From: Listeria ilorinensis
GTDB lineage: Bacteria; Bacillota; Bacilli; Lactobacillales; Listeriaceae
NCBI RefSeq assembly: GCF_913566895.1
Contig: NZ_CAJYCN010000011.1
Location: 1-64,000, forward strand
Direction: 5' to 3'
Length of the DNA stretch: 64,000 nt
In this document: piece by piece, positions 38,738 through 50,295 of the stretch
Layout: every line of letters begins with the position of its first letter
Position numbering within the stretch: the stretch's first letter is position 1
Notes under the pieces: generated by a model
What the model was told of the DNA's origin: nothing
The model's input: the letters and a program-made list of their open reading frames with translations, nothing else
Database searches by the model: none
Program-made: the position numbers and the translations under genes

Positions 38738-39121
38738 TCAGTAGCTATGCACTTCTTCATGATGCAACAGATAATCCTGCTTTACAAAATACATGCCTAA
38801 CCAAAATAAAACCGGCATCAGATAGTTTAAAACAAATACAATCATGTAACGGAGTGCAACACTTGCGATTGGAAGCGTCCATACTGGATCAGTAAACGGC
38901 GTCACCAGAATGCGTAACACGGCTCGCCAGCCATCTGTATCATGCATATGCTGAACAAAGCCTACACCAAAATTGATCATTGTAATTGCAAATAAAATAC
39001 CGGAAATGGTCATCAAGATGACAAATATCGCCTTCGCCACATGCGAATGTAAGTGAATATGCCTTTCCACTTTCAACACCTGGATTCTTTTAAATTTTAT
39101 GAAATAAATCCCCTTCTTCAC
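38738..39121 (-). CDS. Small membrane protein, paralogue B
   Basis: Up to 127 residues. The core shares HMHDTDGWRAVLRILVTPF with paralogue A; two hydrophobic segments lie at ~32-55 and ~95-115, and the C-terminus is His/Glu-rich. The start is unclear: the frame opens at GTG 39121 with no good ribosome site, while GTG at 39070 lies 6 nt after CAGGTG and would give about 110 residues. Family unknown. Confidence 0.55.
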   Translation of the reverse strand: MKKGIYFIKFKRIQVLKVERHIHLHSHVAKAIFVILMTISGILFAITMINFGVGFVQHMHDTDGWRAVLRILVTPFTDPVWTLPIASVALRYMIVFVLNYLMPVLFWLGMYFVKQDYLLHHEEVHSY

Positions 39122-39175
39122 GCTTCTTTATTTTAACACATTGAAGGTGAATTTTCATCCGTTTTCACAAAGAAA

Positions 39176-39209
39176 ACACCTGAGAGAATTTAACCCTTCT
39201 CTCAGGTGT
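39176..39209 (-). terminator. Terminator of the pdh operon
   Basis: ACACCTGAGAGAA / TTCTCTCAGGTGT perfect 13-bp stem, 8 bp after the pdhD stop; TTTTCTTTG follows on the minus strand. Confidence 0.88.
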
Positions 39210-39216
39210 CGGTTCA

Positions 39217-40620
39217 TTAAATATGAATAGGGCGTCCTAGTGCTAACTCAGCAGCTTCCATCGTCAATTCACCAAGGGATGGATGCGCATGAATCGTCAG
39301 TGCAATATCCTCAGCTGTCACACCTGTTTCAATTGCCAAACCAATTTCTGAAATAATATCAGAAGCATTCATACCGGCTACTTGCGCGCCTAAAACAAGT
39401 CCATCTTCTTTACGTGTCACGAGTCGAACAAAACCTTCCGGTGCATCGAGCGATAAAGCACGACCATTGCCTCCGAATGGGAATTTCGCTGTCTTCACAT
39501 CGAAGCCTTCTTCTTTCGCTTGTTTTTCTGTTAACCCAACTGTTGCAAGTTCTGGATCACTGAATACTACAGCAGGAAGAGCTGTATAATCGATTTCTGC
39601 TTTTTCACCAGAAATAGCTTCAGCCGCAATTTTCGCTTCATAGCTTGCTTTATGAGCAAGTGGAACTCCGGGGACAATATCTCCGATAGCGAAAATATTT
39701 GAGACATTCGTACGTCCTTGTTTGTCTACTTCTATCAAGCCACGTTCATTTACTTCTACACCAGCTTGTTCTAAACCAAGTTCATCAGTGTTGGGACGGC
39801 GACCAACTGTTACGAGTACATAATCAGCTTCAATGGTTTTCGTTTCGCCATTTGCTTCATAAGTCACTTTTACGCCATTTTCTGTTTCCTCGGCAGATTT
39901 TGCCAAAGCTTTCGTGACAATCTCCACATTTTTATCTTTCAAGTTACGTTTTACAAGAGAAACCATATCTTTTTCATAGGTTGGCAAGATTTCCGGACCA
40001 CCCTCAAGGATAGTCAGTTCTGTTCCAAGATTGGCAAAAGCGCCACCAAGTTCTGTTCCAATATAACCACCGCCGATTACAACCAGTTTTTTTGGAACTT
40101 CTTGAAGAGCAAGTGCACCTGTTGAACTTAAAACACGTTTGCCATATTTAAAACCAGGAATTTCAATTGGACGGGAGCCTGTTGCCACAATCACATTATT
40201 GAATGTATAAGTTTGGGCAGAATCTGGATGAATCACACGTAAGGAATGATCATCTACGAAGAAAGCTTCCCCTTCCAGCATTTCCACTTTATTTTTCTTG
40301 AGTAGACCGCGAACACCGTTTGTTAATTTGCTAACAACACTGCCTTTCCACTCTTGGGCTTTTGTGAAATCAAGATCTACATGATCCGTTTTGATCCCCA
40401 TATTTTCGGAATGCTTCGCTTCTTTGTAACGATGACCGACTGTAATGAGCGCTTTAGACGGGATACAGCCGACATTCAGACAAACTCCGCCATAGTATTC
40501 TTTTTCGATGATCGTTACTTTCTGACCCAGTTGTGCAGCACGAATCGCTGCTACATATCCGCCTGGGCCGGCACCAATTACTATTGTATCTCTTTCTTCT
40601 GGAAAATCGCCTACAACCAT
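39217..40620 (-). CDS. pdhD: Dihydrolipoyl dehydrogenase, E3 of pyruvate dehydrogenase
   Basis: 467 residues. Reoxidises dihydrolipoyl groups of PdhC with FAD and NAD+. FAD-binding [10 protein letters not shown] near 16-25, redox disulfide CLNVGC (Cys47, Cys52), NAD-binding [10 protein letters not shown] and the C-terminal HAHPSLGE with the catalytic His are all present. Last of pdhABCD, 3 bp after pdhC. Confidence 0.97.
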   Translation of the reverse strand: MVVGDFPEERDTIVIGAGPGGYVAAIRAAQLGQKVTIIEKEYYGGVCLNVGCIPSKALITVGHRYKEAKHSENMGIKTDHVDLDFTKAQEWKGSVVSKLTNGVRGLLKKNKVEMLEGEAFFVDDHSLRVIHPDSAQTYTFNNVIVATGSRPIEIPGFKYGKRVLSSTGALALQEVPKKLVVIGGGYIGTELGGAFANLGTELTILEGGPEILPTYEKDMVSLVKRNLKDKNVEIVTKALAKSAEETENGVKVTYEANGETKTIEADYVLVTVGRRPNTDELGLEQAGVEVNERGLIEVDKQGRTNVSNIFAIGDIVPGVPLAHKASYEAKIAAEAISGEKAEIDYTALPAVVFSDPELATVGLTEKQAKEEGFDVKTAKFPFGGNGRALSLDAPEGFVRLVTRKEDGLVLGAQVAGMNASDIISEIGLAIETGVTAEDIALTIHAHPSLGELTMEAAELALGRPIHI

Positions 40621-40623
40621 TTT

Positions 40624-42252
40624 TTACGCCTCCATTAGTAATAATTCTGGGTCATTTAGTAACCGTTTGATATTGTTCATTGCTTTCTGTGCAGTAGCAC
40701 CATCAATAACACGGTGGTCAAAGCTTAACGAAAGTGCCAAGACCGGTGCTGCTACAATTTCGCCGTTTTGAACGATGGCTTTTTCAGCAATACGCCCAAC
40801 GCCTAAAATAGCCACTTCTGGATAATTGATAACTGGTGTGAACCACTGCCCACCAGCAGAACCAATATTAGAAATCGTTGCGGAGCCATGACGCATTTCG
40901 TCCGCTGTTAATTTACCGTCGCGTGCTTTGCCAGCTAATTCATTGATTTCATTAGAGATAACAAAAACCGATTTTTTGTCCGCATTTTTGACAACTGGGA
41001 CATAGAGTCCGTGATCAGTATCTGCTGCAATTCCAATATTATAATAATGTTTTTGAATCAGTTCGTCAGTCGCATCATCCAATGTTGTATTGAGCACTGG
41101 GAATTCACGCAATGTGGCAACAAGTGCTTTTACGATATAAGGTAAGAACGTCAACTTGATACCTTTTTCGGCAGCCACTTCTTTGAAACGTTTTCTATGT
41201 GCCATTAGTGCAGAAACTTCGATTTCATCCATCAAAGTTACATGTGGTGCAGTATGCTTCGAGTTGACCATCGCTTTTGCGATCGCACGACGAGTTGGCG
41301 ACAATTTTTCGCGTGTTTCTGGATAAGCGTCTCCAGCTGCTGGTACTGGTTTTGCTGCTGGTTTGGTTGCTTCTTTTTCAGCTGATTTTGGTGCTTTTTC
41401 CTCTGCTGCTTCCGCTTTTGGTGCTTGCTCGCCGCTTAGGAAAGCATCAACATCTGCTTTTAGTACACGATTATTTTTACCACTGCCGGATACTTCGGCA
41501 ATATTGACATCTTTTTCACGTGCATATTTACGTACAGAAGGCATTGCAATTACAAGACCATTTGGATCTTTTTTCGCTGATGGTGTGCCGTCAGTCGAAA
41601 CTTTTGCCGCTGCTGGTTCGGTCATTTTTGCTTCTTCTGCTGGTGATTCAGGAGTGGAAGAATGATCTGCCGAACCTTCAAAATCACCTTCAAATGTGAT
41701 CAATCCTTGACCAACTGTTGCAACAGTACCTTCTTCAACCAGAATCTCTTTAACAGTACCATCTACCGGAGATGTGATTTCTTCTACTGATTTGTCATTT
41801 TGCACTTCGAAGATTGCTTGGTCTTCTTCTACTTGATCGCCCGGTTTAACAAACCACTTCACGATTTCCCCTTCATGAATCCCTTCACCGATATCCGGCA
41901 ATTTAAATTCATATAGACCTTTACCACTGGCTGATGCAGCAGTTGATTGTGTGTTTTCCTCTTTTGTAGGTTCTTCTTTTGCGCTTTCTTCTTCGGCATC
42001 GTCTTCGTGACCTTCTACGCCGTCAAATGTGATTAAAACTTGACCAACTGTTGCAACTTCCCCTTCTGCAACTTTGATCTCTTTTACTGTTCCCGAAACG
42101 GGTGATGTAATCTCTTCAACAGATTTATCGTTTTGTACTTCAAAAAGAGATTCATCTTCTTCAATCTTATCGCCTGGTTGAACGAACCATTTGACAATCT
42201 CACCTTCATGGATACCTTCACCGATATCTGGTAATTTAAATGAATATGCCAT
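40624..42252 (-). CDS. pdhC: Dihydrolipoamide acetyltransferase, E2 of pyruvate dehydrogenase
   Basis: 542 residues. Two lipoyl domains with the lipoylated lysine in DKSVEEI at Lys43 and Lys154; the two are nearly identical, pointing to an internal duplication. Acidic and Ala/Pro/Lys-rich linkers separate them from the E1/E3-binding domain (about 234-272, [11 protein letters not shown]) and the catalytic domain with [10 protein letters not shown] near the C-terminus. Forms the core of the complex. AGGAGG before the ATG; separated from pdhB by an 81-bp gap with a hairpin. Confidence 0.97.
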   Translation of the reverse strand: MAYSFKLPDIGEGIHEGEIVKWFVQPGDKIEEDESLFEVQNDKSVEEITSPVSGTVKEIKVAEGEVATVGQVLITFDGVEGHEDDAEEESAKEEPTKEENTQSTAASASGKGLYEFKLPDIGEGIHEGEIVKWFVKPGDQVEEDQAIFEVQNDKSVEEITSPVDGTVKEILVEEGTVATVGQGLITFEGDFEGSADHSSTPESPAEEAKMTEPAAAKVSTDGTPSAKKDPNGLVIAMPSVRKYAREKDVNIAEVSGSGKNNRVLKADVDAFLSGEQAPKAEAAEEKAPKSAEKEATKPAAKPVPAAGDAYPETREKLSPTRRAIAKAMVNSKHTAPHVTLMDEIEVSALMAHRKRFKEVAAEKGIKLTFLPYIVKALVATLREFPVLNTTLDDATDELIQKHYYNIGIAADTDHGLYVPVVKNADKKSVFVISNEINELAGKARDGKLTADEMRHGSATISNIGSAGGQWFTPVINYPEVAILGVGRIAEKAIVQNGEIVAAPVLALSLSFDHRVIDGATAQKAMNNIKRLLNDPELLLMEA

Positions 42253-42294
42253 TATTCTTTGCCTCCTGTTTTTATATCAAACTTGATTGAAAGG

Positions 42295-42319
42295 GAGCCA
42301 GCTAGCAATCAGCCGGCTC
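42295..42319 (-). other. Intra-operon hairpin between pdhB and pdhC
   Basis: On the minus strand GAGCCGGCT pairs with AGCTGGCTC (9 bp, one G-T), loop GATTGCT. It is followed by CCCTTTC, not a T-run, so probably a processing or stability element setting the pdhAB to pdhCD ratio. Confidence 0.5.
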
Positions 42320-42333
42320 AGTAAATTTTTTAT

Positions 42334-43311
42334 TTAGAAAGCTAATACTTCTTTTACACGCTGGATGATGTCGTTATGGTTAGGCAGCCAAACTTGTTCA
42401 GCTTGCGAGAACGGAAATACGCTATCCGGCGCTGTCACACGCATAACAGGTGCTTCTAGAGACAGGATTGCGCGATCATTGATTTCTGCAATCACATTTG
42501 CAGCAATCCCAGCTTGTTTTTGTGCTTCCTGTACCATGACTACACGCCCTGTTTTCTTCACAGAAGTTACAATTGTTTCTGTGTCAAGTGGGCTGATGGT
42601 CCGCAAGTCAATCACTTCAGCAGATACACCGTCTTTTTCAAGCGCTTCTGCCGCTTTGACAGATTCTTGCACCATGGCTCCATAGGCAATAATCGTAACG
42701 TCTGTTCCTTCGCGTCGAACCGCTGCTTTACCTAATGGTACCGTATATTCGCCTTCTGGTACTTCTTCACGGAATGAACGATAAAGTTTCATATGTTCAA
42801 GAAATACAACTGGATCATTGTCGCGAATCGCTGAAATCAGCAAGCCTTTTGCATCATAAGGTGTTGACGGGATGACAACTTTCAAGCCAGGCGACTGTGC
42901 CATCAAGCCTTCCAGATTATCTGCATGAAGTTCGGGTGTATGAACCCCACCACCAAATGGTGCCCGAATCGTGATAGGTGCTGTACGAGTACCGCCAGTA
43001 CGGTAACGCAAACGAGCCATTTGTCCGACCACGGAATCCATTACTTCAAAAACGAAACCGAAAAATTGAATTTCAGGAACTGGACGATAGCCTTCCAGCG
43101 CAAGACCAATTGCAAGTCCTCCGATACCAGACTCTGCAAGCGGCGTATCAAAAACACGTTCTTCTCCGAATTCATCCTGAAGTCCCTCTGTCGCACGGAA
43201 AACCCCGCCGTTTTTACCAACGTCTTCCCCAAAAACTAAGACGTTTTCATCGTTTTTCAGCTCTACTGCAAGCGCATCTGTAATCGCTTGAATCATTGTT
43301 TTTTGCGCCAT
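42334..43311 (-). CDS. pdhB: Pyruvate dehydrogenase E1 beta subunit
   Basis: 325 residues. Pairs with PdhA as the alpha2beta2 thiamine-diphosphate E1. Conserved segments: [52 protein letters not shown] and the C-terminal transketolase domain with [12 protein letters not shown]. Starts 2 bp after pdhA, so expression is coupled. Confidence 0.97.
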   Translation of the reverse strand: MAQKTMIQAITDALAVELKNDENVLVFGEDVGKNGGVFRATEGLQDEFGEERVFDTPLAESGIGGLAIGLALEGYRPVPEIQFFGFVFEVMDSVVGQMARLRYRTGGTRTAPITIRAPFGGGVHTPELHADNLEGLMAQSPGLKVVIPSTPYDAKGLLISAIRDNDPVVFLEHMKLYRSFREEVPEGEYTVPLGKAAVRREGTDVTIIAYGAMVQESVKAAEALEKDGVSAEVIDLRTISPLDTETIVTSVKKTGRVVMVQEAQKQAGIAANVIAEINDRAILSLEAPVMRVTAPDSVFPFSQAEQVWLPNHNDIIQRVKEVLAF

Positions 43312-43313
43312 GA

Positions 43314-45222
<1,909 letters not shown>

Positions 45223-45774
45223 GTGCTATTAATGAAAGATATCGTGCGGGAGGGGCACCCTGCCCTTCGTGAAGTAGCCACAGAAGTTTCTTTTCCGCTG
45301 ACTGAAGAAGAAAAAAACCTCGGGCAAGAAATGCTTCAATTCCTAAAAAACAGCCAAGATGATGAACTGGCGGAAAAGTATGGTTTACGCGGCGGCGTTG
45401 GACTAGCTGCACCTCAACTCGCAGTCACAAAACGAATTATCGCCATTCATGTACCTGATGAAAATGAAAAGTATGATAGTTATGTTCTTTATAATCCAAA
45501 AATCCGGAGCCATTCTGTACAACAAGCATGTCTTGCGGGCGGCGAAGGTTGTCTTTCTGTTGATCGCGAAGTACCAGGCTACGTGGTACGCAGTGAGCGG
45601 ATTACGGTGGAAGCTTTTGATGAAATGGGCAAGCCTTTCAAACTTCGCCTTCGGGACTATCCGGCGATTGTAGTCCAACATGAAATTGATCACTTAAACG
45701 GTATCATGTTTTATGACCATATCAACAAAGAGAATCCAGCCTACTTGCCGGAAGACGTGGACGTATTAGGCTAA
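45223..45774 (+). CDS. def: Peptide deformylase
   Basis: 183 residues from GTG at 45223, 10 nt after AGGAG; this start gives [19 protein letters not shown], in line with family N-termini. Removes the formyl group from nascent proteins with a bound Fe/Zn ion. The three motifs are [13 protein letters not shown] and HEIDH. The longer frame upstream is unsupported. Own terminator follows. Confidence 0.96.
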   Translation: MLLMKDIVREGHPALREVATEVSFPLTEEEKNLGQEMLQFLKNSQDDELAEKYGLRGGVGLAAPQLAVTKRIIAIHVPDENEKYDSYVLYNPKIRSHSVQQACLAGGEGCLSVDREVPGYVVRSERITVEAFDEMGKPFKLRLRDYPAIVVQHEIDHLNGIMFYDHINKENPAYLPEDVDVLG

Positions 45775-45779
45775 AAATG

Positions 45780-45807
45780 ACAGAACCGACTGCTCTTTCG
45801 GTTCTGT
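45780..45807 (+). terminator. Terminator after def
   Basis: ACAGAACCGA / TCGGTTCTGT with 8-nt loop and seven T's on the plus strand. Confidence 0.9.
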
Positions 45808-45830
45808 TTTTTTAAAAGGGGAGATTTAAA

Positions 45831-46841
45831 GTGGATCGTTACGATAGACAAATGCGCGTCGCTGAGATTGGTCACTCTGGCCAGCAAAAAATAAAAGCTT
45901 CTCGTATTCTTATTGTCGGGGTCGGCGCAATCGGAAGTCATGTGGCTGATACTCTTGTTCGGATGGGCGTGGAAGATATCGTACTAATCGATCGAGATTT
46001 TGTTGAGCTTACAAATTTGCAGCGACAAACACTTTTTACGGAGGAGGATGTTGCCGAAAGACTACCCAAAGCGGTTGCAGCGAAGATCCATCTAAAAAAA
46101 ATCAACCACCATGTAGCCATTACCGCAGTAGTGGATGAATTAACGGAAGCTTGGTTAACTGCACAACTTACGCAAAATCAACGGACTTTTATTTTTGATT
46201 GTACAGATAATTTTGCTGTTCGCCGCCTGATCAATCAGGTCTGTCTTCTGCATCACATTCCTTGGATATTTGCTTCATGTGCAGGTAACTTTGCTAATGT
46301 CCTGCCAATCGTACCTGGTGAAACTGCTTGTCTGACTTGCCTAATCGGCGAGTTGCCGCAAGTCAATGAAGCGAGCTGCGAGCTGATTGGTGTGAACGGA
46401 GCGCTTTTGCCAATGCTTGCAGGTATAGTTACAGCTTTATTTGTTCGCATGATAGTTGATCAAACATTTAAAGCAGGCAATTATTACCAGCTAGACGCCT
46501 GGCACTTATCCACTACTAGATTTCAAGTTCCAAAAAGAACCCATTGTTCCACCTGCGGGGATGGAGCAAAACCGCAGACTGCTATGTTTTCCGATCAGCC
46601 AATTGTCTTATGCGGGCGAGAAACCGTTCAATTTCGCCTGCCAGATCGTCAAGCAGCTGATTTCCAGTTGTTACAACAACGGCTTACAGCAGAAAAGCGG
46701 CCATTCCGCCAGAATCCTTATCTTATCAGTTTTCACTATGACGACTTAACCTTCTCTGTTTTCCAAAACGGTCGCGTACTCCTCCATGGTACCAGTGACC
46801 TTCATCAAGCAAAAAAAGCCTATCATTACTTTTTTGAATAG
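45831..46841 (+). CDS. moeB: MoeB/ThiF-family adenylyltransferase (MoaD activation)
   Basis: 336 residues, GTG start after GGGGAG. E1-like enzyme that adenylates the C-terminal Gly of MoaD so it can be thiolated for molybdopterin. Nucleotide-binding GVGAIGSHVADTLVRMG near 30-46, DRDFVELTNLQRQ, and Zn Cys pairs CLTC and CSTC are present. A C-terminal ~85-residue extension is not a recognisable rhodanese. MoaD itself is not encoded nearby. Its partner could also be ThiS if the gene has been re-used. Followed by moaB after 13 bp. Confidence 0.88.
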   Translation: MDRYDRQMRVAEIGHSGQQKIKASRILIVGVGAIGSHVADTLVRMGVEDIVLIDRDFVELTNLQRQTLFTEEDVAERLPKAVAAKIHLKKINHHVAITAVVDELTEAWLTAQLTQNQRTFIFDCTDNFAVRRLINQVCLLHHIPWIFASCAGNFANVLPIVPGETACLTCLIGELPQVNEASCELIGVNGALLPMLAGIVTALFVRMIVDQTFKAGNYYQLDAWHLSTTRFQVPKRTHCSTCGDGAKPQTAMFSDQPIVLCGRETVQFRLPDRQAADFQLLQQRLTAEKRPFRQNPYLISFHYDDLTFSVFQNGRVLLHGTSDLHQAKKAYHYFFE

Positions 46842-46854
46842 AGGTGCTTACATT

Positions 46855-47349
46855 ATGGAAATCACGGATTTTCATGCCGTCCGCTGTGCCATCTTAACAA
46901 TCAGTGACACAAGGTCACTTGAAAACGATCAAAGCGGCAAATATTTGGCAGAAAAACTTACTGAACATCAGCATCATCTTGTTGAACATGCAATTTGCCG
47001 AGATGAACCCGATCAGATCAATCATCAGATTAACCGCCTTTTAGAGATGCAGCCTTTTTGCTTGATTACAACAGGTGGTACTGGACTGGCAAAACGTGAT
47101 GTCACTTATGAGACGCTTAGGCAGCGCATCAAGCAAGAAATCCCCGGCTTCGGTGAACTTTTTCGGATGCTAAGTTATAAGGAAGTCGGCAGTCGTGCAA
47201 TGGTTTCCCGCGCTTTTGCTGGCTTCACAGAAGAGAACGTGCTGCTTTTTGTCCTTCCTGGTTCGAAAAACGCTTGTCAAACGGCACTCGAAAACTTGAT
47301 TTTACCCGAATTGCCTCATCTGTTTGTTGAACGAACAAAAAAAGGCTAA
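46855..47349 (+). CDS. moaB: Molybdopterin adenylyltransferase MoaB/MogA family
   Basis: 164 residues from the ATG at 46855, after GAGGTG. Activates molybdopterin by adenylation before Mo insertion. TTGGTGLAKRDVTYE near 75-89 is the molybdopterin-binding signature; LPGSKNACQTALENLILPELPHL lies near the C-terminus. Second gene of a moeB-moaB unit. In L. monocytogenes I expect moaA and the rest of the pathway to follow, but here a terminator and modA come next. Confidence 0.9.
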   Translation: MEITDFHAVRCAILTISDTRSLENDQSGKYLAEKLTEHQHHLVEHAICRDEPDQINHQINRLLEMQPFCLITTGGTGLAKRDVTYETLRQRIKQEIPGFGELFRMLSYKEVGSRAMVSRAFAGFTEENVLLFVLPGSKNACQTALENLILPELPHLFVERTKKG

Positions 47350-47405
47350 AAGGCAAATGGGCTAAGGTGAAAAAGATTCTTCTCACCTTAGCCCATTTGC
47401 CTTTT
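47348..47405. terminator. 23-bp perfect inverted repeat between moaB and modA
   Basis: AAAAGGCAAATGGGCTAAGG... at 47348-47370 is repeated inverted at 47383-47405, 23 perfect pairs with a 12-nt loop. It probably terminates both convergent genes. It is longer than other terminators in the window (10-16 bp) and marks the junction where six cofactor genes are expected. Confidence 0.8.
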
Positions 47406-48177
47406 ATTTAACAGGTTGAAAGCCGTGCTTTTGCAAAATTTTTTGGCCATCTTTTGATACCATGTACGCCATAAACTTTTGGACAATTTTTTGATGTTGG
47501 CTATCTGTGATAACTCCGGAATAATAACCGATTTCTGTATGTAAATCTTCTGGTACTCGTTGCACAATTTTCACATCTGAGCTGATTGCGGCATCCGTTT
47601 GATAAACAAAACCAAGAGTTGCATTACCGCTCGCCACATAAGACAAGACCTGACGCACATCAGAGCCAAAAACAAGTTGTTCCTGTACCGTTTCGAAAAG
47701 CCCCAGCGAATCAATCGTTTCTTTGGCATAAGCCCCCGCTGGAACAGATTCTGGATCTCCCATAGCAATTTGGTCTGCCTGCATAAGCGCCTTTTTTAAA
47801 TCAGCATTTACCGGCTTTGCATCCTTTGGTTGAATCAATACCAGACTATTTGTGGCAAATTTTACTTTCTCTTTCGCTAAATCTTTTTCCACAAGTGCAT
47901 CCATATCTTGCTCGCTCGCAAATAAAACCCCATCAATCGGTGCCCCATTTTTTACCCGCTCACGAATCTGCCCTGAAGCCGCATAGTCAATAGTCAGCTT
48001 AATAGAAGGATTTTCTTTTTCAAAATTTCTCCGTATTTCCTCAATGGATTCTTTTAAACTAGCAGCAGCTGAGAGATGGATCTTAGCTGGTTCGCTCACA
48101 CCCTCTTTTTCTCCATTTGCGCCACACCCTGTAAGAAGTACTGCTATAGCACTTATAATCAGCAGGATCTTTTTCAT
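47404..48177 (-). CDS. modA: Molybdate-binding lipoprotein of ABC transporter
   Basis: 257 residues. Signal peptide with lipobox LLTGC (Cys18), so membrane-anchored outside. The mature protein shows the ModA pattern: LSAAASLKESIEEI near 36-49, IDYAASGQIRERVKNGAPIDG and GSDVRQVLSYVASGNATLGFVY. Captures molybdate or tungstate for ModBC, whose genes are divergent on the other side of a shared promoter region. Confidence 0.92.
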   Translation of the reverse strand: MKKILLIISAIAVLLTGCGANGEKEGVSEPAKIHLSAAASLKESIEEIRRNFEKENPSIKLTIDYAASGQIRERVKNGAPIDGVLFASEQDMDALVEKDLAKEKVKFATNSLVLIQPKDAKPVNADLKKALMQADQIAMGDPESVPAGAYAKETIDSLGLFETVQEQLVFGSDVRQVLSYVASGNATLGFVYQTDAAISSDVKIVQRVPEDLHTEIGYYSGVITDSQHQKIVQKFMAYMVSKDGQKILQKHGFQPVK

Positions 48178-48211
48178 TTTATTCCCCCTTACCCTCTTAT
48201 TTTACTTAAGT

Positions 48212-48241
48212 TTGACAAGCTTTACCAGTGTTGTTCATAAT
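48212..48241 (+). promoter_or_regulatory. Promoter of modB-modC-mobA
   Basis: TTGACA at 48212-48217, 18-bp spacer, CATAAT at 48236-48241. Good sigma-A match. The modA promoter must share this 115-bp divergent region, which suits common control, though no ModE site was recognised. Confidence 0.7.
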
Positions 48242-48292
48242 AGAAACGTATACGCTTATTTTTAGCGGAAGATTCTATTTGGAGGCGTTCTT

Positions 48293-48964
48293 ATGTTTAC
48301 TTCGGTTTGGCATTCTGTTTTGGTGGCGATAACTTCCACTTTTTTTGCTCTGATTGTGATGCTTCCGGTCAGTTATTATTTTGCCAATCGAAAATCGCGT
48401 CTGCAATTACCCGTTGAAACTTTGATTTTACTGCCGCTCGTTCTTCCCCCGACAGTTGTCGGTTTAATCCTGCTTACTATTTTGGGTAAAAATGATTGGT
48501 TAGGTAGTTTTATCTGGCAGACATTTGATTTCAGCTTTATTTTCACCTTGGCTGGGGCTGTGATCGCAACAACAATCATTATTTTACCGATCATGTATCA
48601 AGGATTAAAAGCTGCTTTTCTATCGATTGATCATGATCTAGTTGCTGCTGCTGAAACACTTTCTGCAAGTCCCAAGCAAATTTTTCTACATGTGATTATC
48701 CCCAATTGCTGGCAGCCCATCTTAGCGGGGTTGTTACTTAGTTTTTGCCGTGCCATGGGCGAATTTGGGGCGACATTGATGGTGGCTGGATATATTGAGG
48801 AAAAAACTGATACAATCGCTTCCAGTATTTATTTTATGGTTCAGCAAGGTGATATGCAAACAGCGATTTTTTTAGGCATCCTAAATGTTGCAATCGGTGT
48901 TTTTGCCTTGCTTATCATACACTTGCTAACGGTACGTCAAAGCCAGCTTTTAAGGAGGAAATAG
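48293..48964 (+). CDS. modB: Molybdate ABC transporter permease
   Basis: 223 residues with five to six hydrophobic segments. The cytoplasmic EAA loop is visible (AAETLSASPKQIFLHVIIPNCW), as is GEFGATLMVAGY. Forms the channel with ModC. TGGAGG ribosome site. First gene of modB-modC-mobA. Confidence 0.93.
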   Translation: MFTSVWHSVLVAITSTFFALIVMLPVSYYFANRKSRLQLPVETLILLPLVLPPTVVGLILLTILGKNDWLGSFIWQTFDFSFIFTLAGAVIATTIIILPIMYQGLKAAFLSIDHDLVAAAETLSASPKQIFLHVIIPNCWQPILAGLLLSFCRAMGEFGATLMVAGYIEEKTDTIASSIYFMVQQGDMQTAIFLGILNVAIGVFALLIIHLLTVRQSQLLRRK

Positions 48965-48965
48965 C

Positions 48966-49616
48966 ATGAGTTTAGTTTGTGATTTTACAAAACAAATGCC
49001 ATTCAATAGTTTAGAAATCAAGTTTACCTTTCAAGCGTCGATTACAGCGATCATGGGGGCGAGTGGTGCTGGAAAAACCACCCTATTTGGCTGTATCAGT
49101 GGTTTAACTCGTATTGACAGTGGCTCGATCATGTTTGATGGGAAGGCATGGGATGACCAGAAAATCGCGCTACATCTGCCAGCTTCCGAACGAAAAGTCG
49201 GCTACCTTTTTCAAAATCTAGCCCTATTTCCGAATATGAATGTTTATCAAAATATCGCATTTGGCTTAAAAATGCAAAAGCTGTCAAAAAAAGACATTGA
49301 ACTGCGTGTGCGGCAAATCAGTGATTATTTGAAAATCACCCACCTTCTTTATTCATCGGTTCAAAAACTTTCTGGTGGTGAAAAGCAACGTGTTGCCATG
49401 GCGCGCGCAATGATCACCGAACCTCGGTTACTACTTTTAGATGAACCGTTTAATGGTCTTGATGAAGAAACCCGTGAAATTTGCATGGAGCTAGTTCGAC
49501 AAATGGCAGATGATTTTAAAATTCCGGTCATTTTTGTGACACATTATAGTTCAGAAGCAAGAAAAATGACCAATGAAATTTTGGTGATGAAAAATGGAAC
49601 ACTTACAACCTCTTGA
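48966..49616 (+). CDS. modC: Molybdate ABC transporter ATPase (short form)
   Basis: 216 residues. Walker A GASGAGKTTL near 33-42, signature LSGGEKQRVAMARA, Walker B LLLLDEP and H-loop VTHYSSEA are present. It lacks the ~130-residue C-terminal molybdate-sensing (TOBE) domain of Gram-negative ModC, so transport is unlikely to be gated in that way. Starts 1 bp after modB and overlaps mobA by 23 bp. Confidence 0.92.
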   Translation: MSLVCDFTKQMPFNSLEIKFTFQASITAIMGASGAGKTTLFGCISGLTRIDSGSIMFDGKAWDDQKIALHLPASERKVGYLFQNLALFPNMNVYQNIAFGLKMQKLSKKDIELRVRQISDYLKITHLLYSSVQKLSGGEKQRVAMARAMITEPRLLLLDEPFNGLDEETREICMELVRQMADDFKIPVIFVTHYSSEARKMTNEILVMKNGTLTTS

Positions 49617-50166
49617 TCGAGTAGGTATTCTTTTGGCTGGGGGACATTCAGTACGATTTGGCGAGGATAAAGCTTTTTATAAAAATTCAGATGATACGTC
49701 GACATGGGTGGAAAATGCAGCGGCAATCATGCTTCCATTATGTGATAAGGTGATTATTTCAACTAATAAAGGACAATTCAGTCGAATGAATCAACTTTTT
49801 GTACAGGAAGCTCGTGTCGAAGTGGTGAAGGATTTAGCTGGACTGGAAGACTATGGCCCGATTGGTGGATTATATGCAGCGAGCAAACAGATAGAGGCTC
49901 CTACTTGTTTACTATTAGCAGTAGATTACCCTTTCATGACAAGCGATATATTAGCTCAACTAGTGACCACACCAAACTGTTATGCTTCCACATCTGGTCA
50001 GCGTCATTATCTGATCGCCCATCTACCTAATTTTCAAGCAGCTATCGAACCACTCATTCAATCCCGTGAGCACCGCGTTCGAATACTACTGGAAAATCTA
50101 AAAACTTCTCCACTAGACTTCCCACCATCTCGAGCCTTCACAAATCAAAATCAAAAAGAAGATTGA
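49594..50166 (+). CDS. mobA: Molybdenum cofactor guanylyltransferase
   Basis: 190 residues. Adds GMP to Mo-molybdopterin to form the MGD cofactor of DMSO-reductase-family enzymes. ILLAGGHSVRFGEDKAFYK near 11-29 is the GTP-binding signature. VEVVKDLAGLEDYGPIGGL and LLAVDYPFM match conserved blocks. The start lies inside modC (GGTGA upstream), so translation is coupled. Its presence implies that an MGD enzyme, such as formate dehydrogenase or nitrate reductase, is or was present. Confidence 0.9.
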   Translation: MEHLQPLDRVGILLAGGHSVRFGEDKAFYKNSDDTSTWVENAAAIMLPLCDKVIISTNKGQFSRMNQLFVQEARVEVVKDLAGLEDYGPIGGLYAASKQIEAPTCLLLAVDYPFMTSDILAQLVTTPNCYASTSGQRHYLIAHLPNFQAAIEPLIQSREHRVRILLENLKTSPLDFPPSRAFTNQNQKED

Positions 50167-50181
50167 CTCAATATGAAAAGA

Positions 50182-50243
50182 AGAAGCGAACCTCATGCAG
50201 TGGCCATTTTAAGCAATGGCTCGAATGCTTGATGTTCGCTTCT
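50182..50243 (+). terminator. Branched hairpin/terminator after mobA
   Basis: Outer stem AGAAGCGAAC / GTTCGCTTCT plus TCA/TGA, with an inner hairpin GCCATT-TTAAGC-AATGGC. T-rich sequence follows (CTTATTTTCC). More elaborate than the simple terminators nearby. Confidence 0.6.
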
Positions 50244-50295
50244 CTTATTTTCCATTTATTCGATTGACATTTTTTTATGTTTCAAGCTCATCTTG

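Noticed and set aside
40624-42252. Repeat at the 5' end of pdhC as a mobile or assembly repeat
   Set aside because: It is the expected duplication of lipoyl domains in a normal E2 protein.
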